A stretch of DNA of 64,000 nucleotides from Carya illinoinensis (Eukaryota > Streptophyta > Magnoliopsida > Fagales > Juglandaceae). The stretch lies in the NCBI RefSeq assembly GCF_018687715.1, contig NC_056752.1, forward strand, positions 42,630,501 to 42,694,500, written 5' to 3'. Position 1 is the stretch's first letter; each line of letters opens with the position of its first letter. A model generated the notes under the pieces. It made no database searches. It had not been told where the DNA came from and saw only the letters and a list, made by a program, of their open reading frames with translations. This document shows, piece by piece, positions 11,701 through 23,722 of this stretch. A program made the translations under genes and the position numbers.

Positions 11701-13344
11701 GTGGCATTCTTCAATTGGGTGGTTGCTTTAGGGAAAGTATTGACCACGGATAACCTTAGAAAACATGGTTTGTGTATAGCTGATTGGCGTGTCATGTGCA
11801 AGAAGGATGGTGAATCTGTAAATCATCTTTTTTTACATTGCAAGGTGGCAAAGTCTTTGTGGAATTAGGTTATTGGTCGTACAAGTTTATATTGGGTGAT
11901 GCCGAAGGAAGTTGTGGATCTTCTTGCATGTTGGCATGGCTTTAAGGCAAGGAAATGTGTAGTTGCCAAATGGAGAATGATTCCTTGTGTTTAATGTGGT
12001 GTCTATGGCTGGAAAGGAATGAGAGATGTTTTGAAGACAAAGAGCATTCTTTTGAAGATCTTCAGAATTTTTTCTTTTATACTTTTGAGTTTGTGAGCTA
12101 AGATCTTTGTAGGGAATGATGATAATGTACTGGATCTGTTTCTGTTTTAGTTTTCCTTCTTTCTAGAGTGTAGTAGGTATTTCCTTTGTATACATCCTGT
12201 GTACTTAGGCTGTGCCCATTCTTAGTAATAAAATTTCTTATTAATTATTAAAAAAAAAAAGGTGCACTTGCGGGAAATTCTCCTTACCGAGGGCCCACGC
12301 ACCCTAGGGATTAGTCGGGACTTTGTTCTTGGACACCCAGTGCCAATTAAAAAAAAAAAGAACTGTGAATCTCATCTAGTTCAAAACAAGGGAAAGAGGA
12401 TACATTTCATTGTCGAGCCCATAAGATATAATTAACCTCTAATGACAAGAAAAAAGATAAATTAAAATAAACCAATGAGCTCTAATATTCTGTGGAGGGT
12501 GAGGTAGCGGTTCAAGTTCCACTGAATGCTTGTCTAACTTATCAATCAAGATAAAACATCAAAGGTGTTGAATCGAAGAAACCTTGGCCGCACTCAACCC
12601 CAAGTAAGTACGAAATCTGAAATCGTAGTTTCTATCTTAAGAGTTCAAATACTGTTACCATTAAAACATTTCCATTCTTATTCTCTTTTTCCAAGTATTT
12701 CGAAGAAGAATTTTTTTTTTATTAGTGAGTTGAAGAAGGGAAGGAGTGGATGAGGGCCATTAATTAAACATTTCCGATAAATCATTATCTAAGGCAATAG
12801 TTAGATATTCATTCATCATCACCGTTGCCTAACCCAGATCAAAGCCAGCCACTAAACGGTTCCACTTGCATCATTATCGTCATCATTTCATGATATCTAA
12901 ACATAAAAACTTTATTTTGGATGCCTAGAAATCACAAGAAAAGTACGAGTGAGCCCAAGAACACTACCACGTCCCAACTACCATTCGAGATTCAAAATCT
13001 TCCTTTCCTTCTGCCAATTTTTTTTGGCTTATAAAGAAAACAAATTAGATACCAGTGTCGTATATGTAATGCAAGGAAAACTTACCGTTTCTGGAATCCG
13101 CAAGAAGGACGTCCTCCTCACCCTGCAAGTGAGACGAAGAAGGCACCCGTATCGTAACCGCGACAGACATTTCCTTATCGGGAAGCTTCCGACGGGGTCT
13201 CCGTCGAGTCCTTCTAAGTGGCCCCGCAACCAGAGCTCTGGTTCTCCGTGGAATCCGAGAGATTGGAGGAGAGGAGATAAAGGACAAAATGGGATTTTGC
13301 AAGGGTAAGACTGAGATTGAAGAAAAAGTAGACGTGGATGCCAT
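5778..13344 (-). CDS. FBT1: plastid folate-biopterin transporter (BT1 family of MFS-type carriers), nine exons
   Basis: Predicted to carry folates across the chloroplast envelope. Coding exons that splice in frame with GT-AG sites: 13344-13086, 9871-9636, 9320-9256, 9148-8986, 7625-7477, 7388-7137, 7000-6832, 6725-6633 and 6074-5778, giving 560 residues, about the length I recall for Arabidopsis At2g32040. The N-terminus is rich in Ser, Thr and Arg with few acidic residues ([14 protein letters not shown], then an [10 protein letters not shown] stretch), as in a plastid transit peptide. The body has many hydrophobic segments and family-like motifs: [62 protein letters not shown]. An in-frame ATG nine bases upstream (13353) is an alternative start. 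Intron 1 (9872-13085) is swollen by transposons; the junction phases still match, so the gene looks intact. Confidence 0.93.
9387..9414 (-). mobile_element. ultra-short LINE-tail insertion in intron 2 of the transporter gene
   Basis: A 28-base insert (16 T followed by GAAAGGTAATCG) is flanked by a perfect 16-base direct repeat, ATTCCCCTATAAAAAG, at 9371-9386 and 9415-9430. Read on the minus strand it is a short 3' end plus poly(A), as expected of target-primed reverse transcription that stopped after a few bases. Confidence 0.65.
10437..10557 (-). mobile_element. 121-base 5'-truncated LINE 3' end inside the SINE
   Basis: Read on the minus strand this is a LINE 3' untranslated end finishing in a short A-rich tail. 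It closely matches the 3' end of the larger LINE at 54561-54690. It sits between two copies of a 22-base SINE segment (10415-10436 and 10558-10579) that differ at one base, which is a clear target-site duplication. Confidence 0.8.
10597..12259 (+). mobile_element. 5'-truncated, degenerate LINE (non-LTR retrotransposon) nested in the SINE
   Basis: The element starts within the reverse transcriptase and ends in poly(A) at 12250-12260. The flanking direct repeat AGGTGCACTTGC(A/G)GGA occurs at 10581-10596 and 12260-12275. The RT region (10688-11323) retains [12 protein letters not shown] and LKMNLNKSE motifs. The usual catalytic F/Y-A-D-D box reads FAND, and later parts are broken by frameshifts and stops (after 11323, 11685 and 11868). 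A zinc-binding RVT C-terminal region is recognisable at 11686-11868 ([19 protein letters not shown]). It is dead and has no role in the host gene that I can see. Confidence 0.9.
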
Positions 13345-14043
13345 TACATACATAATAATTTAATCGAGACTTTTGATTTTAGACGTACAGTGTGTTTTAA
13401 CACTTTTAACACAAAATTCAGAGAAGTGCCTAGAAGTACCCTCCATCAAAAAAAGAGTGACTGGCCTGTGCATGGACACGTACAGAGAGCCGATCGCTGA
13501 GGCCTGAATGGTTAAGACCATGGGCCTAGGCCCAAAAATATTGCTGTTTTGTGAAATGGCCTCGTGTAACCAATGGTTTTTTGATTCAGATAGCAAGTGC
13601 CTGGATTTTCTTAACTAACAAACAGCTCAAAATCTCTTTTCCCATCATGTAGCAAACAACATCATTAAGTTAGCCTTCAATTAGGCTACGCTTAAATATT
13701 GAGCTTAAATGAGTTAAGTTGAGCTGAATTTTTTATAAATAGTAGTTAATTGAGTAGGTTGAGTAAGTTATGTGGGACCCATTTAAAATGAGTTTAAATG
13801 TATTTGAATATTAAAATGAGTTTAGTATTGTTTATGAAAAATTAAAAAATATTTTGGGTCTACATGTAAGGAAGTTTTGAGTTGAGATGAATTTAGTAAT
13901 TTAAGAGTTGAGTATTTGGATGTTAGACTCAGTTTAAAATTAGATTAAAATGAATTGATCTCAATTAAGTCTTACAACCAAACGGGACCTATTATAAGGA
14001 TAGGAAACGCCTACGGTTTAGATAGTAATGGCATATAACATGG
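13345..14043. other. intergenic region upstream of the folate transporter
   Basis: This should contain the promoter and 5' UTR of the minus-strand transporter gene, whose start codon is at 13344. No distinct TATA or other element stands out. The remainder is AT-rich with no gene. Confidence 0.4.
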
Positions 14044-14418
14044 TTGGAACTTCGCAAATCTATTTGGAAGTAAATAAAAAGAAGTAATCTATGTCAAATT
14101 TTAAATTTTCTAAAAAAATCAGTCATTATAAAAATAAAAAATAAAATATTATTTAATAATCTCAAACATGAAAAGATATCAAGAGAAGTTTAGGGCTCGT
14201 TTGGACACTTAAAATATTTTAGATTATCTTTGAATAGTTGGAACTTGGCATATCTATTTTATAGTAAATAAAAAAAAAAAGTAATATATGTCAAATTTTA
14301 AATTTTCTAAAAAAATTAGTCATTATATAAAAATATTTAATTATCTCAAACGTGTAAAGATAAAGGAAGCTTAGAGCTCATTTGGACACTTAAAATATCT
14401 CATAATATCTTTCAATAG
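14044..14418. repeat. diverged tandem duplication of about 190 bases that includes a MITE end
   Basis: The block beginning TTGGAACTT at 14044 recurs from 14238. Each copy ends with the first 45 or so bases of a MITE (around 14197 and 14374). The copies differ by substitutions and small indels. Confidence 0.6.
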
Positions 14419-14717
14419 TAGTGAAATTGTTTGATTTAAGATATTTTATTGAATTTCGAGACAAAAGAAAAAAATTTGAATAAAAATATTCTGAAGTTAA
14501 AAATTTGTTTGAATATAATTTTTGTTTTGATATTTGAAAAAAGTTGTATTATTTTCTGTGTTTTACTTAAAAGCTTGGAAAACTTGTATTGAGTTTTATG
14601 TTTGGATAATAATTAAGCAATGATTAGATGGAAAGGTTAAATTATAAAAATTATTTTATATTTAAGTGATGTTTGAAAATAAAATATCTAATAATACCTT
14701 GTTACATAAATAAGGTC
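14374..14717 (+). mobile_element. Tourist-like (PIF/Harbinger) MITE
   Basis: A 344-base AT-rich element with no ORF, flanked by TTA at 14371-14373 and 14718-14720. Its left end GAGCTCATTTGGACACTTAA pairs imperfectly with the right end read inward (GACCTTATTTATGTAACAAGG). The same family recurs at 39117-39459 and, as a partial copy, near 38300-38400. A 3-base TTA/TAA duplication is characteristic of PIF/Harbinger MITEs. Confidence 0.7.
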
Positions 14718-16265
14718 TTAGTTCATTCTATAATATCTCAATTGGGCCATATGATGTGAGCTCTCGGTATCGAACCAAAAGCATTTTGTTATGAGGAAGA
14801 AGAGTTGTCTGGATAATTAGACTCTCTAAATAGATATTTTGGGGGAAGCCAGATCATGTTATATCATTTTAGATTGCCCATCAACATGACTGTTCTACAG
14901 GCAAACGGCACTAAGGTTGGGCATTCCAACCTAGTTTTGGAATAAAACGACATTTAGGTGAGAAAGGCAACAATAACCAAATTGTATATGTTCTTTTTTC
15001 AACCCTTTGAAGTGGATTCAACTTGAATGGTGGACACCATTTTAGAAAAAACATGATGACGCAAAAGGAGCATCACCTCCAAACCTACCGCTGAATTGAA
15101 ATGAAGATTGATAGGCCAATAATCCAACCTTGGTTTCAGCCATGTCTCTTTCATGCCCACTCGCCAAATGCCTGCATGGATAGAAATGCCAGAGGGGGTT
15201 GCCGTTGCCCACTAGCCATATCTATTATCTATATTGTAATCTCAAAGAGACTAATCAATTTAAAAGCTTGTTTTCAGGTAAAAGGTTACTGCTATAACTT
15301 TCACAAGGGCTATAGATAAAGATAGTGAGGGAGGCCCGGAAGTGTGCGCTCCCTGATACCGTCCTGATTAAGGAAGTAAGAGTCATGGCAAAAAATAAAA
15401 TCTTGAAAGTTGGGTTCATCTCTTGCAGAGGTACCTTTAAAGACTTGTTTGGTTAATTAAAATAAAGAATCTTATCTTATCTCATCTCAATTTATTATTA
15501 TAATTTTTTTTAAATTTCAATACAAAATATAATAAATAATTTAATATTTTAAAATTTTAATATAAAATTAATATTCAAAAATTATATTATAATAATATTT
15601 TATTTATTACTATTTAAAACCTCTTATAATTAGAGTTTACGAGAAAAAAAAATATACTTCAGTATACGCACAATCATTCCCTCGACATAGTCACTAAACT
15701 ATACCCTCGAAGTAGCCATTCTCAGCACTGTGGTATAAATAAAGAAATGGAACTCGCTAGAAGTCAAATAATTTGATTTAAAAGCTTGACAAAATGGCCA
15801 TGCCGTTGATCATTGGAGATGTGGAAAGAGGGCATGAGAAAAGAAAAGAATCTATTTTTCCAGTGAGGTCATTGGTCCTACGTGCTTAATTATTAGATGA
15901 TTAAATTAATATAAACAAAAGTAATGTGAGCTTTAGTCATGCATCATCATCATCACAAACTATGAAAAGACAACAATCCGTGGACAAACCCAACAGCATC
16001 GCCAATTTTTCAATTCAACAAAATCATCAACTCTACAATATCTAAAGCCTTTTTAGTCCTCCTTACAGGAAGAGTATCAAGAAGTAAAAAAGCAAACGAG
16101 AGAATATACGTGAGATTACACCAAAACAGGCTCAATTTCCCAAGGAACTCAAGAACCGTCCTTTGGTAAGGAGAACCGATGATACAAAGATTTCCCTTAT
16201 TAAGTTTCTCGTTTTCTTTTATGGTGCTCTGGATCAAGCAAGATTAATGGAGATACAGTTAGGTA
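14718..16265. other. AT-rich intergenic region downstream of the FLZ gene
   Basis: No gene recognised. Around 15440-15620 there is an ACTTGTTTGG start followed by TCTTATCTCATCTC and a long AT-only stretch, like one end of a MITE related to those elsewhere in the window, but no clear second end. The last part (16000-16265) is likely the FLZ 3' UTR and downstream flank. Confidence 0.4.
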
Positions 16266-17591
16266 TCAGGAACAGGTCCCATCATCATCGTGTCCCAATT
16301 TTTCTATTCCCTCCTCCAAAACCATCTGCTGGTGGCGGCACTCGCTGCTGCAGAAGGCTTTCTCACCTCTGAAAGAGAAATAGATCAATTAGATTCAAAG
16401 TTCCAAACTTGGCTGAGTCTGATTATCAAGGACCAAAAATCATAAATAAGGGGGAATATATTGGAAGAATATTTCATTTTTTAACTTAATTCCCCTGGTA
16501 TCAACCATCTAAGACAACAGAATGGAAACAACAAATAAAACCTCGATAAAGACTAACAGTGCCCGATCAAGGTCAATTTACGGTCAGTTAATTCATATAA
16601 TTAAAGCCCTCTTAGTAAGAAATCACCATGCTATGGGAGCAAAGATTCCTAACCTTCCACAAATGCATATCTTATTTCCAAAGGTATCTAATCAACTATT
16701 TTTGTGTCAAATAAAGGAAAATAAGGCCAACCTGTACATGTAAATGTCCTTTCCCTGATCAAGATTCTTCTTGCAAGAGTAACAGAAACTGAGAAAACTT
16801 TCAGATGGATAGCTGGACGACTGGTCAGTGAAAAACCCATCTTCTTTTCCGAAACTAGAGAACGCAACCTCAGCACAGCAGCTCTCAACGATGCAATCCT
16901 CAAAAATATGGGTGGTTTTGGGGTTAGGCCCATGGGATATCACACAGGTATAGTCCTCTGACAGCTCCATTTCACTTGCAGAAAGACATCCCGCGAAAAC
17001 CCGGGAAGAATTCGGAGTCCCTATACCTGAATTCCCAGAACCGAATATGGATTTCTTCGCTGGTGACTGAGAAAAGCCGGAAGAAGAAGAACCCAGTTGA
17101 GAATTCCTCGTCTTGATGCCAAAATCGGCGGGAGATTTGGGTGATTCAGCAGGTGAAATAACCGAATTTGGAGGATGAGGGATCTGAATTTTAAGCTGGG
17201 AACCAAAGAGAACCATTCGGCTTTCAGGTTTGGATAGTTTGGAGTCAAATCTTTCTTCACTGAGAGCATCCACAATAGCTAGACCAATGGCTTTGGAGTT
17301 CAAATTGTCCCAGTGGCGTTTTGTTTCGGGTTCTGGGTTTCTGGGGGTGTTTGTTTCGGACCAAAAGGGGTTTCGGAGACCAGAGAATGGCTTGCTATCG
17401 AGTATGGAAGTGGGGCTCATAACGGCCTCTGTTTCAGAAAACGGTTTTGGAGAGAGATTAGTGAACAACCGTGGGCAAATGAAGAGAGATGAAGTGGGTT
17501 GTCTGTATTTGCCTGTGGGGGATAGGAGGGGACTAGAGTCTGCCATTGAAGCCTGCTTGCTGCTTGTTGCTCTTGACCTCTTCCTCAGCAT
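16266..17591 (-). CDS. FCS-like zinc finger (FLZ, formerly DUF581) protein, two exons
   Basis: Exons 17591-16732 and 16368-16266 join to 320 residues, with the intron (GTTGG...TTTCAG) falling inside the zinc-finger codons. The long N-terminal part is Ser/Pro-rich and probably disordered, starting MLRKRSRATSS as FLZ proteins often do. The FLZ domain lies at about residues 266-300: FLSFCYSC, then 19 residues, then CSSEC, with the four zinc ligands Cys270, Cys273, Cys293 and Cys297 all present. Plant FLZ proteins are SnRK1-interacting adaptors in energy and stress signalling; that role is family knowledge. Multiple AG-rich sites upstream (17640-18400) suggest a 5' UTR intron, which I could not fix. 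The short tail is acidic and ends GTCS. Confidence 0.93.
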
Positions 17592-18760
17592 ACCTCAGAA
17601 TCTTATAGTACCACTGCAAACATGGAAAAAAGGGGCCCAAAGTTAAAGTTTTCTTCTTTAAACCGAGAGAAAAGAAGACGTTGGGACTCACCAGAAAAAA
17701 GTCGTGATTTTTCTTTGTATTAATGACTATCGGAGAAAAGGGTGGTAGTATAGTCAACTCCAACATTCTGATGAAACCCGGAAACCATAACACCCAACAG
17801 AGGCTCCATGAAACCTGCCCCAGCTAATCCTCTGTAAACTCCATTTCTGAAGACTCACAGAAACCCAATAAAAAATGAGAAAGGGACCTTTTCCCCGACT
17901 TTCTCGCTCTTTCTTCCTCGCTATTTTGTTCAGCAAGAATCACCCATGCTCACAACCGACATGCAAAGAGACCCTCACCAGTCATGATCAGAAGGACCGG
18001 ACGTGCATGCACCAGACAGCAATAACAAAGAAGGTTTTGTATTTTTGTTCCTCTTTATGGCTAGCTTTTGTTTCCTCCTTTATTTTTTATCGTTTTATAT
18101 ATGTACGTTCCTCACGGCTATTTCAGCTAAAATAGTTCCTGTCGCCGAAAGGATTTTAGTGCCCTGCAAGTAGCCAAGACCCTCGTATAGTAAACCAAAT
18201 TTGCTCAGATTATAAACCAGGCCCCAAAACCCCTGCGTAATACAAAAAAAAAAGCACCGAAGAGCGAGTGAATACTGCCCCTCTCTCGTTAAGGGAAAAA
18301 ATAAATAAATAAAAATACTGCCCCTCTCTCTCTCCCACTTACTCAGACGTAAGCCATCGTCAGTCCTGAAAAATCGCCATGGAGCTGCAGAGAGGGTCAG
18401 AAATAAACAAAGGCACGCACACAGAGACGCAGAGATTGTGGTGACTGGTGAGGGAGGTGGTGGTAGTTCGGTTGTGAGCGATTTTAAAGACGCGTGTGCA
18501 TGGGAATCAGTGGATTTGATAAAACCACCCAACACTGTCTGCAAAATGACAGTTCTCTCTCCTCAGCTATTTGCGAAGAAAGAATTCCAACTCCTTTCTC
18601 TCTCTCCCTCTCTGAGTGGAATTATTTTCTCGATGATCGGCTATCTCCATCTCTCAGCATCACACAGAGAAGGAGCGAATATAAAATTCACGCGTAGACG
18701 CTACAAACACAACAGAGCTTGACCAAGCTAGCTACTTGTCTTTTCGCCAAAGGCATGCAT
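17592..18760. promoter_or_regulatory. 5' UTR and promoter region of the FLZ gene
   Basis: GC-richer than the sequence beyond it. On the minus strand there are good splice-like sites (a GTAAGT at about 18340 and a TACGCAG at about 18235), compatible with a non-coding first exon. CT-rich stretches at 18280-18335 and 18590-18615 resemble plant 5' leaders. No start codon gives a credible protein here. The exact transcription start is not determined. Confidence 0.35.
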
Positions 18761-20589
18761 GATGCAACAGCTAAGGTTACAGTTCTACATGGCTTTGGAT
18801 CGGCTCGATCGGCTTGTGAGAGTTTTTAATCATTCCACTAATTTATTTATTTATCTTCATTAATTAACAATCATATATCATATGCATATATATAGCCTTC
18901 GGCGTGGAGGTCACCAACCCTAATGTATATACCCATATGGGACACACACACAAACACATCCTACCTGAGGAATCTTGTACTTTTAAGAAGTGGTTCTTTG
19001 GGTACATCTAGGTTTTAAATTCCTATTTAAATCAGCTTTGAGAATATAGAGATTCGGGATCATACTAATTAACGTTAAAGGGCAGACAACATTTGTTTAT
19101 GTTCTTTAATGCATTATTAGTATCATTAGTGTCACTTGTTCGGTGCATGATTATAACCTTAATTAATAATGATCATTGGTGACGGTGCTAATTGGGGTTT
19201 TTGTCGCCAATTGTATGCCTTCTTTCATCATTAAAATTGTTGTACTCAGCTTTTTCAATCATTCTCAAAATTAGTAGAATGAGTAATATTACTCATTATT
19301 TCGATTTTTATTTTTGTCTTATTATCTTATAAGTTAGTATTAAATGATTGAAGGTTATTTATTATATTTTATTTATGAACCTATCATCTAATGTCATATC
19401 ATAGGATCGAGAAAAAAATGATAAATAAAATTTTTCTAGTAGAATATAAATCTTATTGAACGGATTTGACTAGGTTGTATAATCAGAAAACAACATATTC
19501 ATCATCTATGGTCGGGGAAATAAATTCATTTGGTTGGGGGTGGGGGTTGAGGTTGAAATAAATTGTAGATTATTTTTTTTTTTCTGATCAAATAGATTAT
19601 TAGTATTCTAATGTTCCATTTCCATTAATTATGTTGATATTGTAAACTAGAAAAAATCTATTCATCAAAATTTTTTTTATCAACTTTTCATAATTCCATA
19701 TCATATCATGATATGATGATAGAATAATGACAATTGAGATTTTAAGCAGTACTACTCTATAAACTAATGCTTCTAAAAGAGTTGAGAAGTGTTACAGATA
19801 TAAATAAATTATACATTACACAAAAATAATCTTACAAACTGAGTTAGCATCTTGTGATCTATTAAATGTAATAATAAAAATAATCTTACAATTTGATAAA
19901 TCATATCATGCCACATTACTTTGTAGGATTTTTTTTGTTTAATTTCTTTATAACTAAAGTATTTCTTTTCTTAATGTGTATGTGTGTGTATATGTATACT
20001 AACAGACAATCTAAGATTCTAAACAATGTTTTATTTTTTATCCACCATCCCTCCTGAACAGAGAGATTAAATTTTTTATCCAAAAATCTAATCGTATTCT
20101 ACTTTGCACTCTCCATCATCAAATATTTTAAAATTAAAATTTTTCACAATGTGACATGAATGAGTAAAGAACTAGGTGCCAATATTTAATTATTGATAAA
20201 AATATGTGATAAATATTTTAATTATAAATAAATTATACAAAAATAAAAGACGTTGTTTACAAGTAAAATACTATATATACATCAAAATCAAAACTACATC
20301 ATTTTATTTTTAAAGATATTTTTTTAATACAAAACTTGATTATGGATACAAAATATTATACGCATCATATAATCGTATTGTCATCTAAATAAAGACAGGT
20401 ACGAAATTTGAATATCTGCTCAAATGAAAACTTAATTTTTTAAATTCTAGACCAGATTAAAAGAAAAAGAATCACAACTGTTTCAATCAAGAAAATCGAT
20501 TGAGTTTCTATCTTTTATTTAAAGGTGAAAAAATTAGTGTAATTACTCATTTTCATGTGAATCTGGCAGTGAGCAGTAGTTAACAAGCC
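18761..20589. other. AT-rich intergenic region
   Basis: No ORF, RNA gene or complete transposon recognised. There are short simple-sequence stretches, for example GTGTGTG near 19980. Confidence 0.5.
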
Positions 20590-21310
20590 AAGCCAAGATT
20601 GCAGTCAAAGGAGCGGAACTTTAACTTCGGCTAACCGTGGGTCTAGTCTAGAACAAGCCGGTCAAGGCGGTGACGTGGATTTGGGCCCACGTTCCCTGAC
20701 GGAAAATGAACAATGTGGGAAACTTCACGGATCGTTCTTGTGGAGCCGTACCACATTATCGTCATCAGGACCCCGGACTCCTCGGCTGCGTCAAAACCCC
20801 TTTAATATGGGTCCCACTTAACTTCCAGTTTAAGAACCCGATTCCCGGTTCGACCCGGACCACTTCTTCTTCGGGTTGGCTGGGTGGGGTACCACGCTAA
20901 AAGATAGTGTTGTCATCGTCTCATCATTTGATATATCGTATTTTTCTTCGTAATTTATTATTTAACTTATGAATTTATGATTCCATCTACCGGTGTATTT
21001 TACGGATACACCCTGGGGAAAGGTACGAAAAGTGTTTAATGGGAGAGGGACCCGTTTGGAAATTGGGGTGGGGGGCCCAGTGGAAAGGGCTCGGTTGGGA
21101 CCCGTTGAGAATGATGACGAACAGTGAAGAGTGAATAATGATGAATGATGGCAGTTAACCAGATCTGACCGATTAAAGTCTGTGCTGAGGACTGTGTCTG
21201 CGTGTGTCAGTGTGGCCTGGAGGGGCCCTTCCCCCATCTCTGCATTATCTGTCCAACTTCTACGCAGAGAAACCCGGATTGGACCTTCCCTATACACAAG
21301 GTGCAAAGTA
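20590..21310. other. GC-rich island in AT-rich DNA, function unknown
   Basis: Composition changes sharply at both edges. The island has promoter-like words: GACGTGG and GGGCCCAC around 20670-20690, and GTGGGTCC-type runs. The open frames at 20706-20900 (plus) and 20962-21306 (minus) have no recognisable domain. It could be a distal regulatory region of the FLZ gene, a gene relic or an old repeat; the sequence does not decide. Confidence 0.3.
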
Positions 21311-23640
21311 AAATGGTAATATAGATTTTAAATATATTATCTAACGTGTCTATCTATATATTTCTATTTTTATTTTTATTATTTTTTACTCTTTTATATT
21401 TAAAAAAATATTATTAGTAAATTTATATATATTTTTAATTATTTTATTAATATTTAAAATTATTTAATTAAAAAAAACCATTTGCATTAGTATGCATATT
21501 TAGTATGTATATTTAGTATACACCTTAATGTTGTGCTTATACAAAACAAATAGTTTATATATATATTTAGGAAAATGCTAAGTTGCTCCTTTCCCATGCC
21601 TCTTTAAAGTGATCGGGTCACAAATTTTTTTTTTACTTAGTGATTAAGAAAGTAATTTTAAGTGTATTGATATTTTTTTTATATCTTTTAAAAATGTTTA
21701 AATATATTTAAAAAATCTGAAAAAAAAATGAAATAAAAAAAAAACCGCTGTGCGGTCAAAAGGAGCGATGCACTCTGGGTGGCAGAGTAGCACCGTCCAT
21801 ATATTTATATTTTTTAACTCTAGCAAGCATATTTTTTTTATAAGACAGATTTGATTAATAAAATCTCAACTACAATAATGCATACCCTCTTAAAAATATC
21901 TACAAATGCTATATAAAAGAGTTATAAATTTTTTGGGTAATGAGATATTATGATAATTATGTTAATATTAGTAAAATAATTTGAATTAAGATATGTTATT
22001 GAGTTTTGAGAAATAAAAGAGAAAATTTTAAATTAAAATATTATTATAATATAATTTTTATTTTAATATTTTAAAAAATTGTATTGTTTGTTGTGTTTTA
22101 TTTAAAAATTTGAGTAAGTTATAATAAATAAGTAATTATTAGATTAAAAAGTTAAAAAATTTGTAATCGAAGAATATTTGTATTTTAGTTATATTTCAGA
22201 ATAAATTATGAGAATTTCTTAAATGATATGATATTAAAAAGTTATATTAAAATAATTTTTAATTTTATAATATTTTTATTCAACAGTTTATTCCTCATTT
22301 ATCAAACTCCAATAAAATATTTTAGTTCAAATTAATTCATTATTATTTACAAATTATTTTATTATTATTCACATTATTATTATTTTATCTCATTACTCAA
22401 TCATGCCCCAATTAACGCAAGAACGATATTATATGTTCAATAAAATAATTATAAAATACAAGAGCTAACAAGTGGAGAACTCCAACATACATCATGTTCC
22501 TATTAATACAATACAAAAAAGAAAACAAAGGGAGGGATCCGGGACAAGGGGATAGATGTCATTGGTGATTTTGGCCCTGTTTGTATGGCCAAAAGAGATG
22601 AGATGTCATATCTACCGTATATTAATTTTTCTTATACAAACGCACTATATTTTATATTTAGATTTTAAAAATATATTTTAAAATAAACAATAATAAATAG
22701 TAAAAATCTGACACGAATAGTGTATAAACAATGAGTTAACAGTACATAAATAGTATATAAATAATACAATCCAACATGAACAGTATGTAAACAATATATA
22801 AACAGTCATAAACAGTAAACAATTCGGCTACCTTTATTAAATAATGAGCCCACATATTTTTCAAATCTTAAAAATTAAAAATTATTTTATCTCATCTCAC
22901 TATCTAAACACATTTTTTTACAAACTTTTTTATCTCATCTTATTTCAAAATTTTATTATTATTCAAAATATCTCATCTTATCTCATATGAACTATATATC
23001 TAAATTGGACTAAATTTTCAAACATAAGTTAAGATAAAAATTAAAAATTAAATAAAATTTTATTAAAATATATTTGTTATTATTTTTATTTTAATATTTA
23101 AAAAAATTAAATTTTTTATTTTATTTTATATGAGATTTTTAAAAAAATTATAATAACAAGGTAAAATAAGATAAAACTTTTCTATAAAAATGACAGATTT
23201 AATTCAGATATTGGATTGTAATGCCATCTGTGGCGGTTTGATTTAGCAAGTCCGACTTGTTGAGAGAGTTTCATTTATCGAAGATGCTCTAATCATCAGC
23301 AAGGAGAGTTACAATTCTTACATAATCACTTTACTACTTATAATTTCTTTTTCTTTTTTATATATATATTTTTTAATATCTTTAATTATAAAATAAACTT
23401 AAAAATATATAATTTTACTGATAATTATTTTTTTAATTAAGTAAAAGAAACTTTTTAAAAAAATTAAAAAAATAGTAAAAAAATAGTTTAATAGTAGTAA
23501 GGGTATTATTATACTATCAGCAAACGACCTCAAGGGTTGTATCCACACTTGGAAGCCACGTGCCGAAAGGATAGGGGTAAAGTCAGTCAAATCTTTCATG
23601 TCGTTGGATTTTTTGGTGCCAAACGGGGGTAGTTGAAGAC
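21311..23640. repeat. AT-rich region containing several degraded MITE-like copies
   Basis: Stretches near 21940-22400, 22570-22990 and 22990-23190 share the vocabulary of the MITEs elsewhere (GGCCCTGTTTGTATGG start, TCTCATCTCATC arms, long AT cores). I could not pair ends with target-site duplications for any of them. No gene recognised. Confidence 0.4.
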
Positions 23641-23658
23641 TTTTCATGACACGGTTAA

Positions 23659-23722
23659 GTGCGGATCACACGTGCTGCATAGTATCACACGTGTGAGACT
23701 ATGCAGCACGTGCAATCCACGC
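23659..23722. repeat. 64-base palindrome with three evenly spaced CACGTG G-boxes
   Basis: Arms 23659-23683 and 23698-23722 are inverted repeats with a perfect 15-base core (23669-23683 against 23698-23712). The spacer contains its own 10-base palindrome CACACGTGTG (23686-23695). CACGTG occurs at 23669, 23688 and 23707, exactly 19 bases apart. CACGTG is the classic site of plant bZIP and bHLH factors; a role here is inference. Confidence 0.8.

Larger units (their letters stand above)
10302..12359 (+). mobile_element. tRNA-derived SINE, split by two LINE insertions
   Basis: A Pol III A box (TGGCTCAAGTGG, 10312-10323) and B box (GGTTCGAATCC, 10365-10375) begin a SINE that runs to 10436. It resumes at 10580-10596 and again from about 12276 to its A-rich tail near 12348-12359. 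Without insertions it would be about 235 bases. Its own target-site duplication is visible: AAGAACTATGAAATC just before 10302 and AAGAACTGTGAATC just after the tail. It lies in intron 1 of the folate transporter on the opposite strand. Confidence 0.75.
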
